A stretch of 50,962 nucleotides of DNA from JAUUZQ01 sp964538375. Lineage in GTDB: Bacteria > Bacteroidota > Bacteroidia > Bacteroidales > GCA-2748055. Every line of letters starts with the position of its first letter. Positions within the stretch are counted from its first letter, which is position 1. The notes beneath the pieces are model-generated. The model made no database searches, had not been told where the DNA came from, and saw only the letters and a program-made list of their open reading frames with translations. This document shows positions 43,175 through 50,962 of this stretch, piece after piece. Position numbers and translations under genes: made by a program. The DNA lies in the NCBI GenBank assembly GCA_964538375.1, contig CAZIFQ010000022.1:1-50962 (forward strand). Reading direction: 5' to 3'.

Positions 43175-44122
43175 ATGTCACTAACAATTGCCCTGATATT
43201 ATCTGTCGTATTGCAATTTGCTACAGCAATTATTGCCCTAACCCTTATAAGGAGGACTAAAAATAATATTGCCTGGTGGCTCATTTCAGTGGGTTTTGTA
43301 TTAATGGCAATTCGCAGGCTCATAGAATTGTTTGAGGCCTTTGCCATGGATGGCGACTTGACCATCGGCCTTCTCAATAGCTGGATTGGAGTATTCATCT
43401 CGGTATTAATGCTTGTCAGTCTTAGTTTTATTAAACGGATCTTTAACATTCAAAAGCGATTTGATGAGTTAAAGAAAAAAAATGAGGCCAAGATTTTTAC
43501 AGCCATTCTGAGAACTGAAGAAAACCAAAAACAACAGTTCTCCAAAGAATTGCATGACGGTCTTGGTCCCTTACTTTCCTCCGTAAAAATGGCCATATCA
43601 GGTGTACTAAACATGAAGAAGTCTGAAAATAGCCTTAAAATCCTGGTAAATGCAGAACATTTAATTGATGAATCCATTGAAACTGTTAAAGAAATCTCCA
43701 ATAATCTAAGCCCTCATATTCTGGACAATTTTGGATTGCTCAGGGCAGTTAAATCGTTTATAAATAAACTACAGAATAGCAGCAATCCCGAAATTTCATT
43801 TACCAGTAACATTGAAAATGAAAGGTTCACATATAACATTGAGACTGTTGCTTACCGCATTACATGCGAGTTGATTACAAATACATTAAAGCATGCTGAT
43901 GCGCAAAATATTTTCCTGGATATACTTGTAGAGGACAGTATTTTAAAAATAAAATACATGGACGACGGAAAGGGATTTGATTATACAGATGATATAAATG
44001 AGAAACATGGTTTGGGGCTAATGAATATCCAATCCAGGATTAAGTCTGTTCAGGGCAGTTGCCAGATTTTTACAAAACCGGATGAGGGATTCAATATCAA
44101 TATTGCAATAAATATAAATTAG
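43175..44122 (+). CDS. NarX/LiaS-type sensor histidine kinase
   Basis: Membrane sensor kinase of the HisKA_3 class. Three predicted membrane helices (about 1-26, 31-53, 63-86) with very short loops, no extracytoplasmic domain and no HAMP or PAS domain: the signal is probably sensed in or at the membrane. The dimerisation helix holds the phospho-accepting His127 (KELHDGLGPLLSSVK). The ATPase has the N-box ELITNTLKHA, the G1 box DDGKGF and G2 GLGLMNIQSR. It is directly followed by its response regulator (stop TAG, then ATG with no gap). Confidence 0.93.
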   Translation: MSLTIALILSVVLQFATAIIALTLIRRTKNNIAWWLISVGFVLMAIRRLIELFEAFAMDGDLTIGLLNSWIGVFISVLMLVSLSFIKRIFNIQKRFDELKKKNEAKIFTAILRTEENQKQQFSKELHDGLGPLLSSVKMAISGVLNMKKSENSLKILVNAEHLIDESIETVKEISNNLSPHILDNFGLLRAVKSFINKLQNSSNPEISFTSNIENERFTYNIETVAYRITCELITNTLKHADAQNIFLDILVEDSILKIKYMDDGKGFDYTDDINEKHGLGLMNIQSRIKSVQGSCQIFTKPDEGFNINIAININ

Positions 44123-44764
44123 ATGCGAAGATACTCCATTGCGCTTGTTGATGATCACAAATTATTCAGAGAGGGTTTAAAAATGCTCCTGGAGAACCTG
44201 GACTATATCGAAAAAGTGGAAGAAGCTGAAAATGGTCGGGATTTTTTAAACTTACTTGAAAATTATCAACCGGATATTGCATTCATAGATATAGAGATGC
44301 CGGAAATGGATGGGATCACAGCCACAAGAGAAGCATTAAAACTGCATCCTGACCTGAATATTATAGCACTTTCAATGTACGGTGACGAGAATTATTACAC
44401 CAAAATGATTAACGCAGGCGCAATGGGTTTTGTGCTTAAAAACTCCGGTATGCAAGATATTGAAGCTGCAATCAAGAATGTGATCATGGGTGATAATTAC
44501 TTTTCTCAAGAAATATTAAAGCGGCTGATCAATGGAATTGGGAAGAAAAACCGCAGTCCAAAATCAGATGAGTTAACGGAAAGAGAAGAGGAAGTTCTAT
44601 TCCATATTTGTAAAGGATTATCCAACCAGGAAATAGCTGATAAGCTATATCTTAGCAAACGTACAATTGATAAACACCGGGAAAACCTGCTCAGCAAAAT
44701 CAATGCAAAGAATACTGCAGGATTAGTTATTTATGCTGTTAAAAAAGGGATCGTTGAAGTTTGA
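44123..44764 (+). CDS. NarL/LuxR-type response regulator
   Basis: DNA-binding regulator, activated by phosphorylation. The receiver domain holds the acidic pocket DDHK (Asp10-Asp11), phospho-acceptor Asp56 (FIDIEMPEMDG), the conserved Ser and Lys (LSMYGDE, VLKNSG). The C-terminal LuxR HTH is clear (LTEREEEVLFHICKGLSNQEIA, SKRTIDKHRENLLSKI, both shown in part). Length 213 aa is normal. Only 8 nt past its stop lies an inverted heptamer pair in NarL-type spacing, upstream of the porin-pst genes, which are its likely targets. Confidence 0.95.
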   Translation: MRRYSIALVDDHKLFREGLKMLLENLDYIEKVEEAENGRDFLNLLENYQPDIAFIDIEMPEMDGITATREALKLHPDLNIIALSMYGDENYYTKMINAGAMGFVLKNSGMQDIEAAIKNVIMGDNYFSQEILKRLINGIGKKNRSPKSDELTEREEEVLFHICKGLSNQEIADKLYLSKRTIDKHRENLLSKINAKNTAGLVIYAVKKGIVEV

Positions 44765-44769
44765 ATTTC

Positions 44770-44824
44770 AAATACGCCTATAGACGTATTTTACGTATAA
44801 AAACTTATTTTTCATATTACGCTT
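44770..44824. promoter_or_regulatory. NarL-type heptamer cluster upstream of the porin-pst genes
   Basis: TACGCCT-AT-AGACGTA (44773-44788) has two inverted heptamers with 2 nt between them, the 7-2-7 layout of NarL-class sites; it sits in a 22-bp imperfect palindrome (44770-44791, 20 of 22 symmetric). Further TACGNNT heptamers follow at 44792-44798 (TACGTAT) and 44818-44824 (TACGCTT), and TACGTAA on the minus strand at 44791-44797. The short hairpin could alternatively be a weak terminator, but the extra heptamers favour an operator. Confidence 0.6.
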
Positions 44825-44885
44825 AAAGGCTGTTTAACAGACCTTCTCCTGTCGCTAATTTGCTTCATTATTGATTCCTTTCAAA

Positions 44886-46145
44886 ATGAAGCAAATAAAT
44901 CAAAGCATACTGGCAATTCTTGTATTTTCAGGACTATTTTTTTCTGAAGATATACAGGCCCAGTTAAATATTGATGCTCAACTTCGTTCCCGCTTTGAAA
45001 TACGTGATGGATACAGGCAACTTGCGCCTGATGGATCTTTCCCCGTTATGTTTGTTTCACAACGTACCCGACTTTCCATTAGCTATGAGTCAGAAAATTT
45101 AAAATTAAAATTCACACCCCAGGATGTCAGGATCTGGGGAGACGAACAAATTGCAAATTCGACTGGTATATATGGTGACAACGCTTCCCTTGATCTTCTT
45201 GAAGCTTTTGCAGAAATTAAACTGGGAAAGCTGGGTTGGATTTCAGTGGGTCGACAGCAATTGGTTTACGATTCTCAAAGACTGCTTGGCGCAAGAAACT
45301 GGAACCAGAACGGACTAGCGTACGATGCCCTTATATTCAAAAAAAACATCAACAAGTGGAACCTTCATGCAGGCGGTACCTGGAATACTTCAGGGGATTC
45401 GCCAATAGACAACCTATACTTGCCTGAACGGATTAAAACACTAGACTATTTATGGATAAACTATGCCTTGAATGAGTCATTAAATATTTCGTTTTTGCAC
45501 ATCGCCTCTGGATCAACTGAATCCGATAGTACACGCAAGCTAAACTTCAGACAGACAACCGGTTTATCAGCAACATACAAAAGTGAAAAGCTAAATTTCA
45601 AAAGCAATACTTACTACCAATATGGTAAAAACAACCAGGGAATAAGAATGAATGCCTTTCTGTGTGACGCAGATTTATCCTATAAGTTTCAATGGTGGAA
45701 TATAGGATTGGGTACTAGCTATCTGTCTGGTGATAGCAATCCCGGCGACAATACCGATCACTTGTTCAATGTGCTGTATGGTGCAAGACACAGGTATTTT
45801 GGTAATATGGATTATTTCAGAGATTTCTCAAAGCACACAAATGAAGGGGGCCTGAGCGATATATACGGATACTTTGATATTAAGTTCCCCCATAAAATCT
45901 CCCTCAACAATACTACACACTATTTCTCCCTGGCAAAGACAAATTCACTCACACCACCTGACAAACAACTGGGCATTGAAAACGATATTACCCTCACATT
46001 TAAACTCAATAAGTGGTGCGCAATTAAGGGTGCTTATCTGTTTTTCCTTCCTTCACCTGCCTTGAATACACTTCAATCGGTTCCGGTGAGCAAATTCTCG
46101 CAGTATATCTATTTGGAATTGACAATCAAACCCTCTTTCATTTAA
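44886..46145 (+). CDS. Alginate-export-type outer-membrane porin
   Basis: Predicted beta-barrel porin of the alginate_exp (AlgE/OprE-like) superfamily. Start chosen at ATG 44886 (MKQINQSILAI...); a TTG 15 nt upstream is less likely. Residues 1-27 form a signal peptide ending IQAQ. The barrel carries the family blocks RTRLSISYE, QDVRIWGDE, GRQQLVYDSQRLLGARNWNQ and alternating hydrophobic strands, ending in an aromatic-rich strand. It stands 30 nt before pstS, so it probably lets phosphate or a phosphate ester into the periplasm; the substrate is inferred from context, not from the family. Confidence 0.87.
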   Translation: MKQINQSILAILVFSGLFFSEDIQAQLNIDAQLRSRFEIRDGYRQLAPDGSFPVMFVSQRTRLSISYESENLKLKFTPQDVRIWGDEQIANSTGIYGDNASLDLLEAFAEIKLGKLGWISVGRQQLVYDSQRLLGARNWNQNGLAYDALIFKKNINKWNLHAGGTWNTSGDSPIDNLYLPERIKTLDYLWINYALNESLNISFLHIASGSTESDSTRKLNFRQTTGLSATYKSEKLNFKSNTYYQYGKNNQGIRMNAFLCDADLSYKFQWWNIGLGTSYLSGDSNPGDNTDHLFNVLYGARHRYFGNMDYFRDFSKHTNEGGLSDIYGYFDIKFPHKISLNNTTHYFSLAKTNSLTPPDKQLGIENDITLTFKLNKWCAIKGAYLFFLPSPALNTLQSVPVSKFSQYIYLELTIKPSFI

Positions 46146-46175
46146 ACAAAATATAAACTTCATAAACAAAAGGTC

Positions 46176-47120
46176 ATGAAACTATCTCATTGTATTTATT
46201 TTGTAATTGCCACCTTGCTATTTTCGTCTTGCGCTTCCAAGCAACAGAAAGAAAATACGCTTAATTTTTCAGGGGCTTTTGCTTTGTATCCATTGGCGAT
46301 TAAATGGTCTGAAGAGTACCAGAAAGAGCATCCCGATGTCAGGTTTAACATCTCTGCCGGAGGAGCCGGGAAAGGAATGGCAGATGCCCTTTCTGGTACT
46401 GTTGACCTCGGAATGTTTTCGCGGGAGATTGAGCCAACGGAGAAAGAGAAAGGGATTTGGTGGGTCGGCTTATGTATTGACGCGGTCATTCCTACCATTA
46501 GCGCTGATAATCCTTATAAAGATCAATTGCATGAAAGAGGACTCACAAAAGAAGAATTCAGAGCAATTTTTATTGATGGAACAATAACGGACTGGAGTAC
46601 GATCTTGCAGCTTGATGAGCCATGCAATATTGAAGTTTATACCAGGTCCGATGCCTGTGGTGCAGCAGGTACCTGGGCGTCCTACCTGGGAGGAAAACAG
46701 GAAGACATAAAAGGTGTTGGGATATACGGTGATCCAGCATTAGCTGAAGTCGCAATGAAAAATTATAAAAGTATTGCATACAATAATAATGCCTTCATAT
46801 ATGATGTAAATACTGGCTTGAAAAGACCTGGAATTGAAACTATTCCGATTGATATTAATTCAAATGGAATGATTGATCCAGAGGAAGATTTCTATACTAC
46901 GTTCGACGCATTATTAAAAGCCATTGGAGAGGGTTATTATCCTTCACCTCCTGCACGAGAACTTTATTTTGTTGCTAAGGGCAAACCCATCAAAGAATCC
47001 ACACTTTCATTTATTAAATGGACCCTTACCGATGGGCAGCAGTTTGTTAAAGAGGCCGGATATGTTCCAATAACTCAAGAAAAAATCGATCATTATTTGA
47101 AAAAATTAGAAACCAAATGA
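46176..47120 (+). CDS. pstS: Phosphate ABC transporter substrate-binding lipoprotein PstS
   Basis: Periplasmic lipoprotein (lipobox FSSC, Cys19) that captures phosphate for PstCAB. The type II periplasmic-binding fold shows the usual blocks: NFSGAFALYPLAIKWSEEY, NISAGGAGKGMADALSG, VDLGMFSREI and TRSDACGAAGTWASYLGG in place of the canonical GSGT loop. The final IDINSNGMIDPEEDFY and YPSPPARELYF are shared with a Bacteroidota subgroup of PstS-like proteins. Ligand identity is inferred from the operon. Its stop overlaps pstC by 4 nt. Confidence 0.9.
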   Translation: MKLSHCIYFVIATLLFSSCASKQQKENTLNFSGAFALYPLAIKWSEEYQKEHPDVRFNISAGGAGKGMADALSGTVDLGMFSREIEPTEKEKGIWWVGLCIDAVIPTISADNPYKDQLHERGLTKEEFRAIFIDGTITDWSTILQLDEPCNIEVYTRSDACGAAGTWASYLGGKQEDIKGVGIYGDPALAEVAMKNYKSIAYNNNAFIYDVNTGLKRPGIETIPIDINSNGMIDPEEDFYTTFDALLKAIGEGYYPSPPARELYFVAKGKPIKESTLSFIKWTLTDGQQFVKEAGYVPITQEKIDHYLKKLETK

Positions 47121-48004
47121 TCCTAAAACGCATTATTTTATATAAGCTATCATCCGCCTGGATGGTTGCGGCTTTGGCCCTTATTCTTTCATTTCCTTTT
47201 TTTATAGGTATTGCACTATATATTAAGGCGGTCCCACTTTTTGATATTCAATCTGTTCCTCAACTGATTACATCATCAACATGGTCTCCATCAGAAGGAA
47301 AATTCGGGTTCAGTTCCTTTATCTTCAGTTCATTCTATGTTACTATTTTGTCTTTCATTTTTGCTGCGCCTGTCTGTTTATTAGCTGGCATTTATCTAAC
47401 CCAGTTTGCTTCACAAAAATTGGTCTCCTTCATGCTTCCGGTTATTGATATTTTGGCTGGAATTCCATCTGTAATCTATGGTATGTGGGGGATTCTGGTT
47501 ATCGTACCATTTGTCAGGAAAGTGGTGGCTCCTTTAATAAACATTGATTCGCCCGGCTACTCAATTCTTGCCGGGGGGATTGTCCTGGCTGTTATGTGTG
47601 TGCCTTATATGCTGAATATGCTTATTGAAACATTCAATACTGTGCCTACTGGAATCAAAGAGGCATCACTGTCTCTTGGCGCTACTTCATGGGAATCAAT
47701 AAAGCATGTGGTGATACGCAAGAGCTATCCGGGAATAATCTCTGCATTTGGACTAGGAATTGCGAAAGCATTTGGTGAGACTCTTGCTGTTATGATGGTG
47801 GTTGGAAATATGGTTCAACTCACATTTAACCCATTTAAATCCGGGTATCCACTTCCCGCACTTATTGCCAATAACTACGGGGAAATGCTTTCAATTCCAA
47901 TGTATGATTCTGCATTGATGTTTGCAGCATTGATCTTGTTGATTGTGATACTAATTATCAACCTCTTTTTCAGATATTTCATCTATAAAACTCAAAGATC
48001 ATGA
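47117..48004 (+). CDS. pstC: Phosphate ABC transporter permease PstC
   Basis: First inner-membrane subunit of the phosphate importer. Six hydrophobic helices are visible, and the EAA-loop that docks the ATPase appears as EASLSLGATSWESIKHVVIRK (shown in part). The conserved LAGIPSVIYGMWG and AFGETLAVMMV motifs of PstC/PstA permeases are intact. At 295 aa it is slightly short for PstC but complete. It overlaps pstS and pstA by 4 nt each (ATGA). Confidence 0.93.
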   Translation: MILKRIILYKLSSAWMVAALALILSFPFFIGIALYIKAVPLFDIQSVPQLITSSTWSPSEGKFGFSSFIFSSFYVTILSFIFAAPVCLLAGIYLTQFASQKLVSFMLPVIDILAGIPSVIYGMWGILVIVPFVRKVVAPLINIDSPGYSILAGGIVLAVMCVPYMLNMLIETFNTVPTGIKEASLSLGATSWESIKHVVIRKSYPGIISAFGLGIAKAFGETLAVMMVVGNMVQLTFNPFKSGYPLPALIANNYGEMLSIPMYDSALMFAALILLIVILIINLFFRYFIYKTQRS

Positions 48005-48855
48005 ACAAAAGAAAAAGATTTGAAGAGTCCTTCTTTAAAATTTTGTCAGGCTTTGCGGGGTTTTCCTTAATTGCGATTCTGGGTTTTATTATTCTGATTA
48101 TATTCATAAAAGGATTTAATGCCTTGTCCCTGGATATGATCATAAAAACGCCGAAAGGGGGATATTACTACGGGGGCGAAGGTGGCATTTTAAATGCAAT
48201 TATCGGATCATTATACATTGCATTTGGAGCAACGTTTATTGCAATTCTATTGGGGATGCCTGCTGCATTATACATCAATGTTCATTTAGTAAGGTATAAG
48301 CGTACACAAAATACCATCAGATATTTTCTTGATGCGCTATGGGGGATCCCTTCAATTGTTTATGGTGCCTTTGGATTCACACTTATGCTGGCACTTGGCT
48401 TAAACGCGTCGCTGCTTGCAGGGATCATTACTGTTGCGCTATTGATAACACCGATATTAATAAGAACTTTTGATGAAGTTTTATCAACCATCCCAAAAGG
48501 GTTGCATGAAGCTGCCCTGGCTCTTGGTTCCACACGTACCGAGATGGCCTTCAAAGTAATGATGAAGCAAGGGTTTTCTGGCTTTATAACGGCAGTCTTA
48601 CTGGCATTTGGAAGAGGAATTGGCGATGCTGCATCGGTATTATTTACAGCAGGATACACTGATTTAATCCCAACCAATCTCGACGAGCCGGCAGCAACCT
48701 TGCCTTTAGCTATATTTTTTCAACTTAGTTCACCTATTCCCGAGGTAAGGGAAAGAGCATATGCAGCGGCTATAATTCTTACAGTTATCATTTTAATAAT
48801 CAGTTTGTCGGCAAGAGGTTTTTCTAAAAAAATGGCACGGAAAATAAATAAATAA
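48001..48855 (+). CDS. pstA: Phosphate ABC transporter permease PstA
   Basis: Second inner-membrane subunit of the importer, paired with PstC. Six helices, the DALWGIPSIVYGAFGF motif and the ATPase-docking EAALALGSTRTEMAFKVMM are present, as is the GRGIGDAASVLFTAGYTD block characteristic of PstA. Length 284 aa is normal. It overlaps pstC by 4 nt and is followed by pstB after 7 nt. Confidence 0.94.
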   Translation: MNKRKRFEESFFKILSGFAGFSLIAILGFIILIIFIKGFNALSLDMIIKTPKGGYYYGGEGGILNAIIGSLYIAFGATFIAILLGMPAALYINVHLVRYKRTQNTIRYFLDALWGIPSIVYGAFGFTLMLALGLNASLLAGIITVALLITPILIRTFDEVLSTIPKGLHEAALALGSTRTEMAFKVMMKQGFSGFITAVLLAFGRGIGDAASVLFTAGYTDLIPTNLDEPAATLPLAIFFQLSSPIPEVRERAYAAAIILTVIILIISLSARGFSKKMARKINK

Positions 48856-48862
48856 TACAATC

Positions 48863-49684
48863 ATGGATACACTCATATCAGAATATGAAACGAAACTAAA
48901 TACAACAGTTTCCGGAAAAGAAGAAGAGGAAGCAAATTCTATTTTTAGAATAGAAGACTTAAATGTATATGCAGGGGAACAACATATATTAAAAAATATC
49001 AACCTGACAATACCCAGGAATAAGATAACAGTATTACTAGGCCCTTCTGGTTGCGGAAAGACAACATTGCTTAAATCCATGAACCGCTTAACTGATTTAT
49101 ACAAGGAACTTGTCGTCAGTGGAAACATTTTTATAGAAAACGATGAAATTTTACATACAAATAAGAACGTTCCTCTTATCAGGCAGAAAATGGGTCTGCT
49201 TTCTCAAAAACCATATCCCTTGCCTGTTTCCATCTATAAAAATGTGGCCTACGGCATTAAACTTAAGGGCGTGAAAAACAAAAAGCTCCTTGATTTCAAT
49301 GTGGAAAAGAAATTGAGGGAGGTTGGATTGTGGAACGAGGTCAAGGACCGGCTGCACCATTCTGCTGAATGCCTTTCTATAGGACAACAACAAAGGCTTT
49401 GCCTGGCACGAGGACTGGCAGTAAAACCCAGAATTATCCTGGCGGATGAGCCAACATCAGCGTTGGACCCGGTATCAAGCAAAATAATAGAAACCCTGTT
49501 CAGAGACCTAAAAAAACACTATACCATTATCCTTGTGACACATGTGATGAGGCAAGCCCAGCGTTTAGCTGATCATGTTGTTTTTATGAACTATGGAGAA
49601 ATTATTGAACAAGGTCATCCCAACGATGTTTTCAAAAATCCTACAACTCCCCAGATGAAAGAATATATGATTGAAGGGAATTAA
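48863..49684 (+). CDS. pstB: Phosphate ABC transporter ATP-binding protein PstB
   Basis: ATPase that powers PstCA. Walker A GPSGCGKTT (60-68), Q-loop in MGLLSQKPYPLP, signature LSIGQQQR, Walker B IILADEPTSALD and the H-loop LVTH are all present. An N-terminal extension of about 28 acidic residues precedes the ATPase fold. Length 273 aa. It is the last pst gene: neither phoU nor phoB/phoR follows, although phoU usually closes this operon. Confidence 0.96.
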   Translation: MDTLISEYETKLNTTVSGKEEEEANSIFRIEDLNVYAGEQHILKNINLTIPRNKITVLLGPSGCGKTTLLKSMNRLTDLYKELVVSGNIFIENDEILHTNKNVPLIRQKMGLLSQKPYPLPVSIYKNVAYGIKLKGVKNKKLLDFNVEKKLREVGLWNEVKDRLHHSAECLSIGQQQRLCLARGLAVKPRIILADEPTSALDPVSSKIIETLFRDLKKHYTIILVTHVMRQAQRLADHVVFMNYGEIIEQGHPNDVFKNPTTPQMKEYMIEGN

Positions 49685-49888
49685 GCCAAAGGCCAATAAG
49701 TTAGGTGGCTGTGTGAGAATGTCTTCGGGCGTAATATTCTATCGAACAACTTGAGGAGGAGTAATAAGAAAAGTAAAGAAGTGAAAACTTAGGGTGCACT
49801 ACAATTTTCATTTCTTGAAGTAGCAGGAATAGTGAAATTTCTATCATCGATTTGAGAGAGGATAATAATAAAATTGTTATTTTGTATC

Positions 49889-50641
49889 ATGAATGTATTT
49901 CTTTTGTCCCTGATCATTTTTGTGATCGCGGTATTGATGACCATGACTGGTCGCGGAGGAGGTAACTTTTATGTGCTGGCCCTGGCTTTTTCAGGGATTG
50001 GCATGCATACGGCAGCCACAACAGGTCAGTTTATCCTGATCATATCATCTCTTGCGGCCACTATTTTATTTGGGAAAAGAAAGATCACCGACTGGAAGCT
50101 GGTTCTTTTCATTGGCAGCCTTAGTCTGTTTGCAGCTTTTTTCGGAGGGATGTTGTCGGGAATGTTCCAGGATAAATGGCTAAAGATTATCTTTGCCGGG
50201 TTTATATTCCTGGCATCCCTGCTAATGCTAAAATCCGGGGAAAATGAAAGTAACTCCACCAGCACTCCAAAAATGAATTACTTCCTTGTGGTTCCGGTGG
50301 TGTTACTTACCGGATTTGTTTCCGGAATGGTTGGTATTTCCGGGGGTTCCTTTCTCGTGCCATTGATGATTCTGGCACTTAGAGTGCCTGTCCATGTAGC
50401 CATTGGAACTTCCACCACACTGGTGTTGATCATAGCTTCCTCGGGATTTCTCGGGCACCTCACCTCGGGACATTTTGACTATCGATTGGCATTGCCCCTC
50501 GCAATAGCCGGATTGGTGGGTGGGATTCTGGGAGCCCGTCTGACTTTCAAATTCAAACCAAACAAAATAAAGGTACTGTTTGCTGTTACTTCTTTTGTGG
50601 CAGCCATTCTGATGCTGATTAACGCCATCCAGATCAAATGA
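49889..50641 (+). CDS. TauE/SafE (TSUP) family permease
   Basis: Inner-membrane transporter of the TSUP/DUF81 family, whose members export or import sulfur-containing anions such as sulfite, sulfoacetate or thiosulfate. Start at ATG 49889 (MNVFLLSLIIF); a TTG 15 nt upstream is less likely. Eight hydrophobic helices form two repeats, each with a glycine/serine-rich helix: GRGGGNFYVLALAFSGIGMH and VGISGGSFLVPLMILALRV. At 250 aa it is normal. It lies 204 nt after pstB and may not be co-transcribed; substrate unknown. Confidence 0.9.
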   Translation: MNVFLLSLIIFVIAVLMTMTGRGGGNFYVLALAFSGIGMHTAATTGQFILIISSLAATILFGKRKITDWKLVLFIGSLSLFAAFFGGMLSGMFQDKWLKIIFAGFIFLASLLMLKSGENESNSTSTPKMNYFLVVPVVLLTGFVSGMVGISGGSFLVPLMILALRVPVHVAIGTSTTLVLIIASSGFLGHLTSGHFDYRLALPLAIAGLVGGILGARLTFKFKPNKIKVLFAVTSFVAAILMLINAIQIK

Positions 50642-50892
50642 AAACTCTATTTACCTTTGAAAAGTTAGCCTCGAACATTGATTTTACAGTTAGACGTGTC
50701 AAATCCAAACGATGGATTTCAAAACATTTCTGAATTAGACCATCCAAAGGAATTTCAGACGCAAACTGAAATTAAAGAACCTATTACATGATACGGAAAT
50801 AATTGACATTATTGTAAACAATATTGAATTGGCTGTCAGCTATTTTTTGTACTTTTACTTATAGTTAACCTCTGCTTTGAAGTTATCTGAAT
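50642..50892. other. Intergenic stretch at the right end
   Basis: AT-rich sequence between the TSUP permease and the probable minus-strand partial gene. I see no open frame, clear terminator or promoter in it. Confidence 0.4.
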
Positions 50893-50962
50893 TTAGAATA
50901 CCCTTCCTATATAATACTCCCCATTTCCTGTACCAAAGGCGTCGTTTGTTAAGTTAAACATT
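50893..50962 (-). CDS. C-terminal end of a probable outer-membrane protein, partial
   Basis: A minus-strand frame open to the right edge ends at 50893-50895 (TAA) and gives about 22 residues, including FNLTNDAFGTGNGEYYIGRVF in part. The wording FNLTN...EYYIGR and the terminal phenylalanine resemble the last strand of TonB-dependent receptors and other beta-barrels of Bacteroidota. Only the very end is in view, so the call is tentative. Confidence 0.38.
   Translation of the reverse strand, partial: MFNLTNDAFGTGNGEYYIGRVF

Noticed and set aside
44770..44791. Rho-independent terminator after the response regulator
   Set aside because: The stem is only 7 bp and AT-rich with few T after it; the heptamer spacing and further heptamers downstream fit an operator better. 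A minor terminator role is not excluded.

Overview
The window looks like a chromosomal segment of a Bacteroidota species, probably class Bacteroidia. The main reasons are a set of genes typical of that phylum: an S46 dipeptidyl-peptidase, a DUF4837 lipoprotein, the Bacteroidota form of LptE, SiaB-family kinase, a receiver-less sigma-54 activator leading lptE-TPR-secG next to groES-groEL, and a Bacteroidota-type tyrosine integrase. Shine-Dalgarno sequences are weak or absent, and TTG starts are frequent. No rRNA, complete tRNA or CRISPR array was seen.

Region 1 (1-5364) holds a type I restriction-modification system. Its methyltransferase is fused to a single target-recognition domain and is cut by the left window edge; the motor/nuclease subunit HsdR follows with a 4-nt overlap.

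Region 2 (about 5440-14315) is a mobile genetic element read leftwards. In transcription order it has an integrase, an unknown 416-aa protein, an excisionase-like HTH protein, a Lin1244-type replication initiator, a DnaB helicase, a zinc-finger protein, a 33-residue micro-ORF, a RimK-like ATP-grasp ligase, a 47-residue membrane peptide, a second zinc-finger protein and a short catalytic-only tyrosine recombinase. Several repeat clusters look like operators or recombination sites. A GC-rich tRNA-3'-end-like sequence and paired 11-bp repeats upstream of the integrase mark the probable attachment region. No capsid, terminase, relaxase or conjugation gene is visible, so this is an integrative element with its own replication genes but no visible transfer genes. 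It may continue left of the window. The ATP-grasp cassette with its two small peptides is the best candidate for something undescribed.

Region 3 (14496-42969) is mostly core chromosome. It contains a vWA lipoprotein, leuS, a LytM-type M23 peptidase, groEL/groES, secG-TPR-lptE-sigma-54 activator, kdsB, a MacB/FtsX permease, rnhA-SiaB, an S46 peptidase, rnhB-glycosyltransferase, a polysaccharide flippase, a DUF4837 lipoprotein, a tatA/rseP/dxr/M23 envelope operon, a GIY-YIG protein and xth. A degenerate intergenic repeat family occurs at about 36.1-36.4 kb and again at 41.7 kb.

Region 4 (43175-50641) carries a NarL-type histidine kinase and response regulator, then an alginate-export-type porin and pstSCAB, with no phoU. 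A cluster of TACGNNT heptamers, one pair in the 7-2-7 layout recognised by NarL-type regulators, lies between the regulator and the porin. This suggests the two-component system controls the uptake operon. A TauE/SafE-type permease follows. The right edge probably holds the last residues of a minus-strand outer-membrane protein gene.
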